64,000 nucleotides of DNA from Nostoc sp. FACHB-973 (GTDB lineage: Bacteria > Cyanobacteriota > Cyanobacteriia > Cyanobacteriales > Nostocaceae). The notes under the pieces were generated by a model. That model did not search any database. It had not been told where the DNA came from and was given only the letters and a program-made list of their open reading frames with translations. This document shows positions 25,863 through 34,277 of this stretch, in pieces. The DNA lies in the NCBI RefSeq assembly GCF_014698115.1, contig NZ_JACJSJ010000008.1:80126-144125 (forward strand), written 5' to 3'. Numbering within the stretch: the first letter of the stretch is position 1; every line of letters starts with the position of its first letter. The position numbers and the translations under genes were made by a program.

Positions 25863-28094
25863 ATGGAAAAAAGTGTTATAAATGCCACCCTTTCCACTGA
25901 GAACCTAACCTTTCGTCCAGGAGATACTCCTGCCTCCTTTGAGGTAACTGTCAATAATGACAGCGATCGCTTTGTGAATTTTCAGATAGAAATTACCGCC
26001 GCCGGAGAAACCCGCAACCCAGGATATCGCTGGTACAAACTTCAACCAGAAGTGGCAGCAGCTAAGCCACCAGGCAGTAGTACGATATTCCAAGTCATCA
26101 TATTCAATACGCCGATAGTGGGTTTTGTCGGCACTGTTAACCTGATGGTGAAGATTTTTTCACCACAGTTAGCACAACAATGCAGACTTGTGCTGCGGCT
26201 GAAAATTGAACGAGACAATAGACCAACACATTTAACTTTAGAATTACCTGTGCGAGAGTTTCAAGTTTATCCCCGCAATTCTATAGATATACCAGTACGG
26301 GTGCGGAACTTGAGTCAACAACCAACAAATGTGGTGCTACGTTTTACAGGCGTCGATCCCTCTTGGCTGACTAACAGTGCAGAACGGCGATTAGCCGTAG
26401 ATCCGGGTGGCATAGCAGAAGCCACATTCCAATGCCAACCTCCTTCTGTAGTGCAAGCACCCAGTCAAAACTATCCTTTTGCCATAGAAGCTGTTAGCAA
26501 TAATGGTTACCCGACTAGTACCCAAGGCAATATTGAAGTTTTACCTGTGGGTTTTGTAGAATTTACCACCACACAAAAACAGCTAAAAATTCCCAGTAAA
26601 TCGGCATGGTTACCCGACTGGAAATCTGATACAGCCTCTTTTGAATTGCTATTTAAAAATGCTAGTAATTTAAATCAGGAACTAGATGTACAAGTTCAAG
26701 GTAGAGACGAACGAAAGTGTAGTTTCAAGAAATTTCCCGAAGCCGCCAATTTAAATTTAGGAGAGACAACTAAAGTCATCCTCGATGTGAAAACAAAACG
26801 TCCTTGGGTAGGAATAGGCAAAACTTTGCTGCTGGAGGCCAAATCGGAATTATCCGACCAACGTTTAGGTAGTACAGACCCCGCCACCCAGATGTTAGAA
26901 GTGAGGGTTTTACCCATTATACCTCTGTGGTTACAATTAGCGGCGATCGCATTACTAGCAGCACTGATAGCATGGATAGTACAACCCAGAGGTGTCATGC
27001 ACACACGTTCTGTGAACTCAGTACGTTTTAGTGGCATTGGTTTGTCTGTTGTCAGTGGTTCAGATGATTGCACATTGAGACTTTGGAGCATCGATGGCGA
27101 TCGCTTAGACCCCGATGATAGAGTAACATCTCCCGATCGACTAGCTTGTGATAAAGCGCAACAGCCCAAAGGTTTGATGGCCATTACCAATGACGCCGTA
27201 CAAGTCTTACGCTTCATGCCATTACAAAACGATCGCGCTGCGGTTGGTTTAGATAATGGTGTAATTGAACTCAGGGATGTCCCCTCAGGTGCTAAGATTA
27301 GCGAACTTCAAGATCTGAAAGATCCAAAAGCAAAAGGCGATCGCGTTTTTGATTTAGCTTTCACTCCCAACTCACTGAATTTATTTAGTGGTTATGGGAG
27401 TGGTAAAGTGAGATTATGGTCAAGACCAGCGTCTAACACTAACTTTCTGCCAGAACCGCAAGCGATCGATGTACAAAGTACATTAAAACTATCAGGTTTC
27501 CAAGTCCGCGCGTTAACTCTCAGTCCAGATGCAACAACTCTCGTAATTGCTGGAAACTTCAAGCGCTTCATATTATGGCAGTGGAATCAAACTCAAACTA
27601 ATAAACAATTTCCAGCTTTATCAGTGCAAAATCTGGAAAAATTAGATCAAAGAGTAGGGCGTGAAGACTATATTTGGGCATTAGCTTTTGTACCTAACTC
27701 CACAGAAAAAATCCTCGCCACCTCTGATTCTGCGGGATACATCACAATTTGGAATTTAAATCGCTGCCAAATTCTCAAAAATCCCAATCCCCAAGTACAA
27801 GTAAATGAACTAAATTGCTCAGCAGTAGACCGCTGGTCAGCGTCGAAAACATCTGTGCGTAGTCTGGCATTTAGTGAAGATGGTAATCTGCTAGTAAGTG
27901 GTGGCGATGATGGACGAGTCGTAGTTTGGTACTTAACCCCCGAACATCAACTTGACAAAACAAAGGCAGCAGAAGGTAAAACAATTTACCAAAGCTCTAA
28001 AAAAATCAATAGTATCGACTTGAAAACTAATCAAGGAACCATGATTGTGAGTGGTAGTGAAGATTTTCAGGTCAAACTACACCGCATCAAATAA
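25863..28094 (+). CDS. Membrane protein with Ig-like N-terminal domains and C-terminal WD40 repeats
   Basis: 743 residues. The first 350 residues are beta-rich Ig-like (COG1470/DUF11-like) domains: FRPGDTPASFEVTV, then LELPVREFQVYPRNSIDIPV. One membrane helix follows at about 355-373 (LWLQLAAIALLAALIAW). Residues 378-743 hold about six or seven WD40 repeats (HTRSVNSVRFSG, VSGSDDCTLRLW, LVSGGDDGRVVVWYL). Domain order suggests that the WD40 propeller and the Ig part lie on opposite sides of a membrane. It may assemble signalling proteins with the kinase upstream; the function is not known. The ATG at 25863 follows an AT-rich leader with no strong Shine-Dalgarno. The next gene begins 13 bases after its stop. 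Confidence 0.75.
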   Translation: MEKSVINATLSTENLTFRPGDTPASFEVTVNNDSDRFVNFQIEITAAGETRNPGYRWYKLQPEVAAAKPPGSSTIFQVIIFNTPIVGFVGTVNLMVKIFSPQLAQQCRLVLRLKIERDNRPTHLTLELPVREFQVYPRNSIDIPVRVRNLSQQPTNVVLRFTGVDPSWLTNSAERRLAVDPGGIAEATFQCQPPSVVQAPSQNYPFAIEAVSNNGYPTSTQGNIEVLPVGFVEFTTTQKQLKIPSKSAWLPDWKSDTASFELLFKNASNLNQELDVQVQGRDERKCSFKKFPEAANLNLGETTKVILDVKTKRPWVGIGKTLLLEAKSELSDQRLGSTDPATQMLEVRVLPIIPLWLQLAAIALLAALIAWIVQPRGVMHTRSVNSVRFSGIGLSVVSGSDDCTLRLWSIDGDRLDPDDRVTSPDRLACDKAQQPKGLMAITNDAVQVLRFMPLQNDRAAVGLDNGVIELRDVPSGAKISELQDLKDPKAKGDRVFDLAFTPNSLNLFSGYGSGKVRLWSRPASNTNFLPEPQAIDVQSTLKLSGFQVRALTLSPDATTLVIAGNFKRFILWQWNQTQTNKQFPALSVQNLEKLDQRVGREDYIWALAFVPNSTEKILATSDSAGYITIWNLNRCQILKNPNPQVQVNELNCSAVDRWSASKTSVRSLAFSEDGNLLVSGGDDGRVVVWYLTPEHQLDKTKAAEGKTIYQSSKKINSIDLKTNQGTMIVSGSEDFQVKLHRIK

Positions 28095-28107
28095 GGGAGT
28101 CGATGAC

Positions 28108-30411
28108 ATGCAAGCTAAATTCAATCCACTGCAAGTTTATATCAACCCAGCTGATATCCAATTTGGGATGCCGGGAGATACCATTGTTCTCTATGTAGTA
28201 GTGAGCAATCAGGGAGATCAAAGTGCTGTTATTGATTTATATTTTGTTTTTGATGAGGTATTTCAAAATTTAACAGGCTGGTCTAGTTCTCCTAGAGAAA
28301 GTTTATCGTTAGATCCAGGGCAAAATAGCGACGAAGTAAAATTTGAATTTCAAATTGCCCCTGATGCTTCCGTAGGAACCTATGACTATACCCTAGTCGT
28401 AGATTCGCCTCTGCATTATCCCCAAGACACTCCCAAAACCTTCCGCAACGAAATTAAAGTTCTCCAAAAAGAACAAACCGCAATTCGGGTGAACGACCCG
28501 ACATTTTTCATTAGACCTAACACTAATCCCAATAAAACCCTGATTTTCAACTTTAGTGAACCTTTGCAAGTCGAAGTAATAGTTGATAATCGTTCTTTTC
28601 GTGTAGACCGTTTCCGCTTGACTTGCCCAGATTTAGACGACGACTGGTTCACAATTAATTATCCCACCACTGGATTTGAGGGACAAGGGTTAGTGTCTGA
28701 CGTGACAGCACTCGAACTTAACCCTGCTGCTCAAGGTCAAATATTGTTGAAATTTCATCCACCTGCGGATACCATCGCCGGCAGTTATTCTCCGACAATC
28801 CGCTTGTATTCGGAAAACTCTCCAGACTTAGTGCTACTAGATTTGGTATACATCCAAATTCCCACAAATTATCGCCTAGATATAGAACTTAATACCATTT
28901 TGGGACAAGTTAGCCGGAGTCTTGGTAAGTATGAATTATCACTAGCTAACCGGGGTAATATTGTCCGCGAACTGGCATTGAGCTTAAAAAGTCGAGACGA
29001 AGAAGAACTGTATACTTACACTTTTGATCCTACTGAGGTGAGATTATTACCTAGTAGAAGCGCGATCGGCAATTTGACAATCAAACCCAGACCTTGGTGG
29101 CGACGACCGTGGTTTGGTACAGGGCTAGTTATCAACTTTAAAGTTGACATCAAAGACCAACAAAGTTTACCTTTATCTAACACATTGCCTCAGGGAACAT
29201 TGATATGGAAACCTCGTCCTTGGTGGCAATTTCTCCTGTTAATTTTAGGAATTTTAGGCTTATTAGGCGGCATAGGATTTATTGTTTGGCGAATTTTAAA
29301 CCCCGAACCTTTGAGATTAGAAAGTTTTGATACCAATACTAGCGTGCGTAAAATAACTGAAGGCGATGAGGTAGCTTTGAAGTGGGAAATTCACAACTAT
29401 AAACAGTTACAAAAGCTGGTTTTGACAACCAAAGGTTCACAGCCAATTCAGCCTATTATCTATGACTTCAGCAATGGCATTCCTGAGTCACTAGGCAAAG
29501 GAAGCGCTAATGAAATACCTCCTTGTCAGGTGCAAGAAAAACAAGAGCTAATTTGTAGCGATGTCAAAACTGGCGTGAGAACTAGAGGGAATTATACTTT
29601 TGAGTTACAAGCCTTTTATCGTAATGGGATACAATTATTTTCTCGAAAAGACCAAGTAGCAACCCAAACAACTCAAGTAGAAATCGCTGAGAAAGAAATT
29701 CCTCAAGTGATTACTTTTCAAGCAGATAAAACACAGTATACAAAAGGTCAAAATATTCTTTTCAGTTGGGCGATCGCTCGTCCCTTATTACTGGCACAAG
29801 TTCAAGTTATCGGCAGTGCTGATGATGGTACATCCTATGGTGAACCAATTACTTATAAATTTAATCAAGGTAATATTGCCGACCCGAAGCTGCAAAAACT
29901 CTGCACACAACAAAATCAACAACTGCAATGTACAAATATTCCTTTACCAGCATATAAATCTGGAAAATTTGCCTTTGAAATCAAAGCTTTTCCTAATAAT
30001 GGCAGTCAAAAAACTGATTCTAAAAAGATTGAATCTAAAATAGCAATATTACCGAAACCATTTCAGATTGTTTCTTTCACAATCAACGGTAGTGAAGAAC
30101 CAAATAGAGAACTCAACGAAGGAACAACTGCTACTCTGAGTTGGAGAGTAGAAGGAGAAAAAGAAAATATTCAGGTTAAACTTCAGCCCTACGGAGACGT
30201 TCAACTAAGTGGCTCAAAGCAGCTTACAGTCAATCGAGCCTTTCCGACTCAAATCATACTGCAAGTTAGTGACAAATCTGGTAACCAGCCACCCCAAGAG
30301 AGAGGGTTTGCGATCCAATTCATCCCAAAACCACAGCCTAGTCCCATACCTCCCATTAACCCAACTCCACCTACTCTCCCACCCAGCAGTAACCCATTTA
30401 AGGGTTTTTGA
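28108..30411 (+). CDS. Large Ig-like repeat membrane protein, partner of the WD40 protein
   Basis: About 767 residues from the ATG at 28108, chosen because a Shine-Dalgarno (AAGGGAG) lies eight bases upstream and because the frame's earlier start would overlap the preceding gene. Residues 1-365 contain Ig-like domains (FGMPGDTIVLYVVVSNQG, then DPTFFIRPNT) similar in style to the previous protein. A membrane helix lies at about 373-397 (FLLLILGILGLLGGIGFIVW). The second half has three more beta-rich repeats, each starting with a FxxN/FQADK-like strand and FSWAI/LSWRV (LESFDTNTSVRK, ITFQADKTQYTK, IVSFTINGSEEP), and a proline-rich tail. Function is unknown. It is clearly co-transcribed with the WD40 protein. 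Confidence 0.7.
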   Translation: MQAKFNPLQVYINPADIQFGMPGDTIVLYVVVSNQGDQSAVIDLYFVFDEVFQNLTGWSSSPRESLSLDPGQNSDEVKFEFQIAPDASVGTYDYTLVVDSPLHYPQDTPKTFRNEIKVLQKEQTAIRVNDPTFFIRPNTNPNKTLIFNFSEPLQVEVIVDNRSFRVDRFRLTCPDLDDDWFTINYPTTGFEGQGLVSDVTALELNPAAQGQILLKFHPPADTIAGSYSPTIRLYSENSPDLVLLDLVYIQIPTNYRLDIELNTILGQVSRSLGKYELSLANRGNIVRELALSLKSRDEEELYTYTFDPTEVRLLPSRSAIGNLTIKPRPWWRRPWFGTGLVINFKVDIKDQQSLPLSNTLPQGTLIWKPRPWWQFLLLILGILGLLGGIGFIVWRILNPEPLRLESFDTNTSVRKITEGDEVALKWEIHNYKQLQKLVLTTKGSQPIQPIIYDFSNGIPESLGKGSANEIPPCQVQEKQELICSDVKTGVRTRGNYTFELQAFYRNGIQLFSRKDQVATQTTQVEIAEKEIPQVITFQADKTQYTKGQNILFSWAIARPLLLAQVQVIGSADDGTSYGEPITYKFNQGNIADPKLQKLCTQQNQQLQCTNIPLPAYKSGKFAFEIKAFPNNGSQKTDSKKIESKIAILPKPFQIVSFTINGSEEPNRELNEGTTATLSWRVEGEKENIQVKLQPYGDVQLSGSKQLTVNRAFPTQIILQVSDKSGNQPPQERGFAIQFIPKPQPSPIPPINPTPPTLPPSSNPFKGF

Positions 30412-30449
30412 CCTGGGCAGAACTTCTGAGGATGCAAAAATTTGATACT

Positions 30450-30580
30450 TAAGTAAGTCGGTGCAATAAAACCAAACTGTGTAAAGAAAAGTAAATAAGG
30501 CTCAAACTCTTTCTCCCCCTGCTCCCTGCCCCCTGCCCCCTGCCTTATCCCAACGATAATTATTTACGCAGACTTACTTA
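30450..30580. repeat. MITE-like element, TAAGTAAGTC family, with a C-rich repeat inside
   Basis: The left end TAAGTAAGTCGGTG and the right end CGCAGACTTACTTA are inverted repeats (11 of 14 or better). The interior holds GCAATAAAACCAAAC and a CCCCCTGCTCCCTG low-complexity run. The right terminus overlaps the stop codon (TAA) of the minus-strand methyltransferase. Confidence 0.7.
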
Positions 30581-31402
30581 TACTTTTTGGGCTATGTGAA
30601 AAGCAGAGATATACGAAAGTTGCAAACTACCTTCAAAATCATCTTCGATGCGATGTTTCAATGCTGAAAATAAAGACTCTTTGCTATGTGGATCTAATTT
30701 TATGTATGCCGAATAAGTGTTTAAAAGTGTTAAATATTCATCAACAGTGTATGTTACTTCTGATACAAAGTTTCCGGATATTAGGTTTTTGAATTGCCCG
30801 GAATCAATAGCCATATTTCCTAATTCTCTCAAGATATATTCTTGAGTTTCTCGGTCTTCATAGCGATCGAGAGATGGAGTATGTAATTGATATATTTGGG
30901 ATAAACTTTGGTATACTTCGTAGTTGGGTTGAAGTTCTTTGTTCCACAACAAAATTAAGTAGCCAGTTTCTTTTAAAGCATTTGCGGCTTTCGGATATCC
31001 TACTTCCGGTGATATCCAATGAAAAGAACTAGCTGCTAAAACGGCATCAAATTCAAATGGCTTGAGTTCCCACTCTTCAAAGGATGTGTTTTCAATCTTT
31101 ACATTAGAATACGGTTGACAATTATGTTGAGCTAACTGGAAAAAATCTGGGTTGGGTTCCAAACAGATCATTGAGCAACCCAATTGAGCAAATGCTACTG
31201 TTGCAGTTCCAGGGCCACATCCGAGTTCCAAAATTTTTGAATCGGTGGAGAGTTGAGCAACTTCCACAACTTGCTCAATCAAATCCTGAGGATAGCGGGG
31301 TCTTGCCTGATTATACGCTTCGGCTGCCGGAGAATACCAATTTTTGCGCTGTTCGAGGTCTCTGGTGGAGTAGCTGATTATTGTTTGCTTGAGGTCTTCC
31401 AT
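30578..31402 (-). CDS. Class I SAM-dependent methyltransferase, substrate unknown
   Basis: 274 residues with a Rossmann-type methyltransferase core. Motif I ILELGCGPGTATVAFA lies at about 56-71, an acidic ribose-binding residue follows in ICLEPNPDF, and motif IV-like FDAVLAASSFHWIS is near 118. The N-terminal SPAEAYNQARPRYP is typical of the Methyltransf_11/25 group seen with small-molecule methylation. The C-terminal helical part (170-274) probably covers the substrate. The substrate is not predictable. The stop codon is provided by the terminus of the repeat element at 30450-30580. No operon partner is evident; the plus-strand Ig gene is convergent. Confidence 0.82.
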   Translation of the reverse strand: MEDLKQTIISYSTRDLEQRKNWYSPAAEAYNQARPRYPQDLIEQVVEVAQLSTDSKILELGCGPGTATVAFAQLGCSMICLEPNPDFFQLAQHNCQPYSNVKIENTSFEEWELKPFEFDAVLAASSFHWISPEVGYPKAANALKETGYLILLWNKELQPNYEVYQSLSQIYQLHTPSLDRYEDRETQEYILRELGNMAIDSGQFKNLISGNFVSEVTYTVDEYLTLLNTYSAYIKLDPHSKESLFSALKHRIEDDFEGSLQLSYISAFHIAQKV

Positions 31403-31539
31403 AATCTATTTAATTTCTGCAATACCTTTGCCAAAAATAGAGGTAGTCTAGCTACAAATAGGTTATTTCAGCATTTTTACAAAACTAAACATATATTAAT
31501 TTGATCGTGCCTACCTACTTAGTGTAATCTTATTGTTTG

Positions 31540-31712
31540 TTAGAGGATGTTTAAAAAGTATTATTCCTAACACCAAAAGCTCCCAGAGCTAACGCTCCAA
31601 GCAAGCCTTCCCTACAACCGAAGGGGAGTTTCAAAGCCTCTCTCCGAAACGGGGAGAGGAATGGAAGCGGGGTTTTTAGTATACTTTAAGACTTTTGAAA
31701 CAACCTTTTAGA
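31540..31712. repeat. MITE-like element, TTAGAGGATGTTT family
   Basis: The left end TTAGAGGATGTTTAAAAAGT and the right end ACTTTTGAAACAACC with TTTTAGA are imperfect inverted repeats of about 20 bases. The interior has AACCGAAGGGGAG and CGGGGAGAGG palindromic parts. Single copies of the end (TTTTCAAACATCCTCTAA) occur at 32063 and 32674. Confidence 0.6.
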
Positions 31713-31985
31713 AAATCGATAAACGTCCTCCATTTTGAAAGCTGGAGTTTTATGTAAGGGCTTATATATAGTTTGCTTGTAGCTTTAGTTATGAGCTTTA
31801 CCCTAATTACAAAAAACTACGGCTCTCAACGTAGACGTAGTTTATCTATTAATCATGAACACTAAGATCAGGATGAATCAAGTGAAAGCTAAACACTAGC
31901 GATTCACTTTCCAGCAAAAAGCTTTGCGGTCATTTCCAAGCATTGCAGGTTTTTAAGCCTTAACTACCACACCCTAGTAGAGAGG

Positions 31986-32080
31986 CTGAGTTTCTGCTGT
32001 CATATCTAAACAATCAGTAAACAAAAAAAAAAGCCATGAATATTAAATATTGACAAGAGGAATTTTCAAACATCCTCTAA
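31986..32080 (+). repeat. Upstream copy of an imperfect ~100-bp direct repeat flanking a secreted-protein gene
   Basis: Starts CTGAGTTTCTGCTGTCAT and ends TTTTCAAACATCCTCTAAG. The downstream copy is at 32591-32692. A further partial copy of the first part (TTTCTGCTGTCACTAGC) lies at 32732. Confidence 0.6.
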
Positions 32081-32131
32081 GCGAAAAGTCTACCAATGAA
32101 ATTTCCCAGTTTTTATTTAGGAGAGAAAATT

Positions 32132-32578
32132 ATGAAAGTTAAATTTTTAGTTCTACCAGCGATTGTTGCCGCAGTTTGTTTTATTGGACAAACTGTCTCT
32201 GCTAAGGCACAAGCTGCTCCAGTCTGTAAACTGAGTACATTAAACTCCAGCTATGGAGCGCAATCAACTGGAACACTCGTTTCACTTCCAGCACCTTTTA
32301 CCCCTGGCATTTTTGGTTTCGTGGGCTTAGTTGTTTTCGATGGCAAGGGAGGATTAAAAGGCGAGCAAACTTTTAGCTTAAACGGTACGATTATGTCTGG
32401 AACATTTGTAGGAACTTATAAAGTAGAGCCAAACTGCACCGCGTCTTTTAACTTCACTGACAATTCTAATTTCTCCTCTACTTTAACAGGCGTGATTGTC
32501 AACAATAGTGAAAAAGTACTCATTATTCAAACTGTTCCTACCGGAACTGTAATCACAGGGTCGTTTGAAAAGTTGTAA
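32132..32578 (+). CDS. Small secreted protein, unknown function
   Basis: About 148 residues from the ATG at 32132, which is preceded by GGAGAG and gives a clean signal peptide (MKVKFLVLPAIVAAVCFIGQ, cleaved near AKAQA). A start at 32096 is possible but would bury the signal sequence. The mature part is small and glycine/threonine-rich (FDGKGGLKGEQTFSLNG, MSGTFVGTYKVEPNC), probably a beta-sandwich or lipocalin-like fold, with two cysteines (CKLS and NCTA) that could form a disulfide. I do not recognise a named family with certainty. It sits alone between two imperfect direct repeats, suggesting a mobile or duplicated cassette. Confidence 0.7.
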   Translation: MKVKFLVLPAIVAAVCFIGQTVSAKAQAAPVCKLSTLNSSYGAQSTGTLVSLPAPFTPGIFGFVGLVVFDGKGGLKGEQTFSLNGTIMSGTFVGTYKVEPNCTASFNFTDNSNFSSTLTGVIVNNSEKVLIIQTVPTGTVITGSFEKL

Positions 32579-32590
32579 ACCAAGATAATA

Positions 32591-32692
32591 CTGAGTTTTT
32601 ACTGTCATCACCTCAACAATTCAAAAGAGAAAAACCATCTGTTTGGGAAAGCTCAGTCTAACGACAAGAAGACTTTTCAAACATCCTCTAAG
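32591..32692 (+). repeat. Downstream copy of the ~100-bp direct repeat
   Basis: Starts CTGAGTTTTTACTGTCAT and ends TTTTCAAACATCCTCTAAG, matching the copy at 31986-32080 at both ends with a divergent middle. The rest of the gap to 32864 contains a third partial copy and no ORF. Confidence 0.6.
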
Positions 32693-32864
32693 ATCGACTT
32701 GATCCAAAATTAAGAACTCAGCTTTCTTGTATAAGGCTTAATTTCTGCTGTCACTAGCTCAACAATTCAAGGAAAAAAACAATTTTTGTTAAATGCTAAC
32801 AATATAAAATGTCATACTCTTTTTTTGGCTAAGGTATTGATTCCTGTAAAGAGCTTTTGCTAGC

Positions 32865-34067
32865 TCAATTCCGATTTTTATGAAAAGCTTTGCGTCTTTG
32901 CCCATTTGACAACTGAGGTTTTCGCAACGGTACCACCTCTGCTTCGCTACTTTCGCGTGCTACCCGAATCAATAATCCAGCAGCGATTAAACTGGCAATC
33001 ATGGAATTACCACCATAACTAAACATCGGCAAGGGTAAGCCAGTAGTTGGTAGAGAACCTGTAGCCACACCAATGTGCAGCAATGATTGTCCTACTATCA
33101 AAATCGTCACACCGATCGCCACCAATCGATGCACTGAATTTTTCGCCTTCAGCGCCACGATTAATCCCATAGTCCCAAATATAGCTAAAAGTACCAACAG
33201 CACAATACTGCCAACAAAACCAAACTCTTCGGCGAACACAGCAAAAATAAAATCGGTGTCTTGAATTGGTAAATAAAACAGCTTTTGTTGTGAAAGCCCA
33301 AATCCGGCTCCCCAAGTTCTACCAGAACCAACAGCTAGTAGACTTTGCACCAACTGGTAACCATCTCCTGTGGCATCCGCCCAAGGATTGAGGAATGACA
33401 TCACCCGCTTACGCTGATACTCTTTGATGCTAATACTCAGTACTGCCAACATCACTCCACCGATCGCTGTTCCTCCCAAATACTTGTAAGGTAACCCAGC
33501 GGCTAAGGCAATTAGCCAAATGGTCATACCACAAAGTGCTGTTGTACTTAAATTAGGCTGTGCAAGAATTCCTAAAAGTACCAAACCGAAAATAATCAGC
33601 CAACCGCAGCGAACCCGCCAACCAATTCGCTCCCACTGACCAAAAAGCCGCGCACTCTGTAGTACGAGAAAGGGTTTAATCAATTCCGAAGGTTGAATGG
33701 GAATTGGCCCGATCGCTATCCAACGCGCTGCATCAAAAGCCTTTTTTCCCAATCCTGGGATCAGCGTTACGAAAATTAACATTAAAAACACCATCAAAAA
33801 CCAATGGGATTGTCCCAAAATTTTCTGCAATGGCGAATTAACAATAATATTGAATCCGATTAAGGCAACTAAAACCCAAAGCAGTTGCCGCTTAAAGTAG
33901 TACAATCCATCATTATGACGCGCATCAGCGACGGGATAGGATGCTGAAAATAGCATGATCAAGCCGACGAACAGCCAAATCAATGTTAACCAGCGCAATA
34001 ACCGCGCTTCTAATGCCCAGTTGGAGACGGAATTATCAAAAATTGGAATCAGGCGGCGTAGATTCAC
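32865..34067 (-). CDS. ftsW: FtsW/RodA/SpoVE-family (SEDS) septal peptidoglycan glycosyltransferase, FtsW
   Basis: A 400-residue polytopic membrane protein with about ten hydrophobic helices. SEDS hallmarks are present: KKAFDAARWIAIGPIPIQPSE (the G-P-x-x-x-QPSE motif), FLNPWADATGDGYQLVQS, and QDTDFIFAVFAEEFGFVG with a C-terminal GLPLPMFSYGGNS. FtsW polymerises lipid II at the septum with a class B penicillin-binding protein. FtsW is preferred to RodA because of the LLMFSASYPVA-type first helix and the single-gene context, but RodA cannot be excluded. There is no operon partner; the next gene on the same strand is 210 bases upstream. Confidence 0.88.
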   Translation of the reverse strand: MNLRRLIPIFDNSVSNWALEARLLRWLTLIWLFVGLIMLFSASYPVADARHNDGLYYFKRQLLWVLVALIGFNIIVNSPLQKILGQSHWFLMVFLMLIFVTLIPGLGKKAFDAARWIAIGPIPIQPSELIKPFLVLQSARLFGQWERIGWRVRCGWLIIFGLVLLGILAQPNLSTTALCGMTIWLIALAAGLPYKYLGGTAIGGVMLAVLSISIKEYQRKRVMSFLNPWADATGDGYQLVQSLLAVGSGRTWGAGFGLSQQKLFYLPIQDTDFIFAVFAEEFGFVGSIVLLVLLAIFGTMGLIVALKAKNSVHRLVAIGVTILIVGQSLLHIGVATGSLPTTGLPLPMFSYGGNSMIASLIAAGLLIRVARESSEAEVVPLRKPQLSNGQRRKAFHKNRN

Positions 34068-34277
34068 GATCGCTATAACTGAAAAGTTAGGAATTAAAAG
34101 TTAGGAATAAAACTCATAAATCATAACTCATAACTCAGTAATCTGATGCACTGTTTTTACAATATTTTTAGTATAAGTTGCTACTCAAATTTAAGTTAAA
34201 CAATCAGTAACTTTTGCCAGCGGTTTTTGTCTGGCGATCGCCCAATTTTGGTGAAGCCAATCTTACCAGCGCTACAC

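Larger units (their letters stand above)
31403..32131. other. Intergenic region with repeat elements
   Basis: About 730 bases. It contains the MITE-like element at 31540-31712, a hairpin near 31812-31845 (AACTACG and CGTAGTTT), and a direct-repeat copy at 31986-32080. No ORF with coding character was seen. The promoters of the methyltransferase (left) and the secreted protein (right) should be here. Confidence 0.55.
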
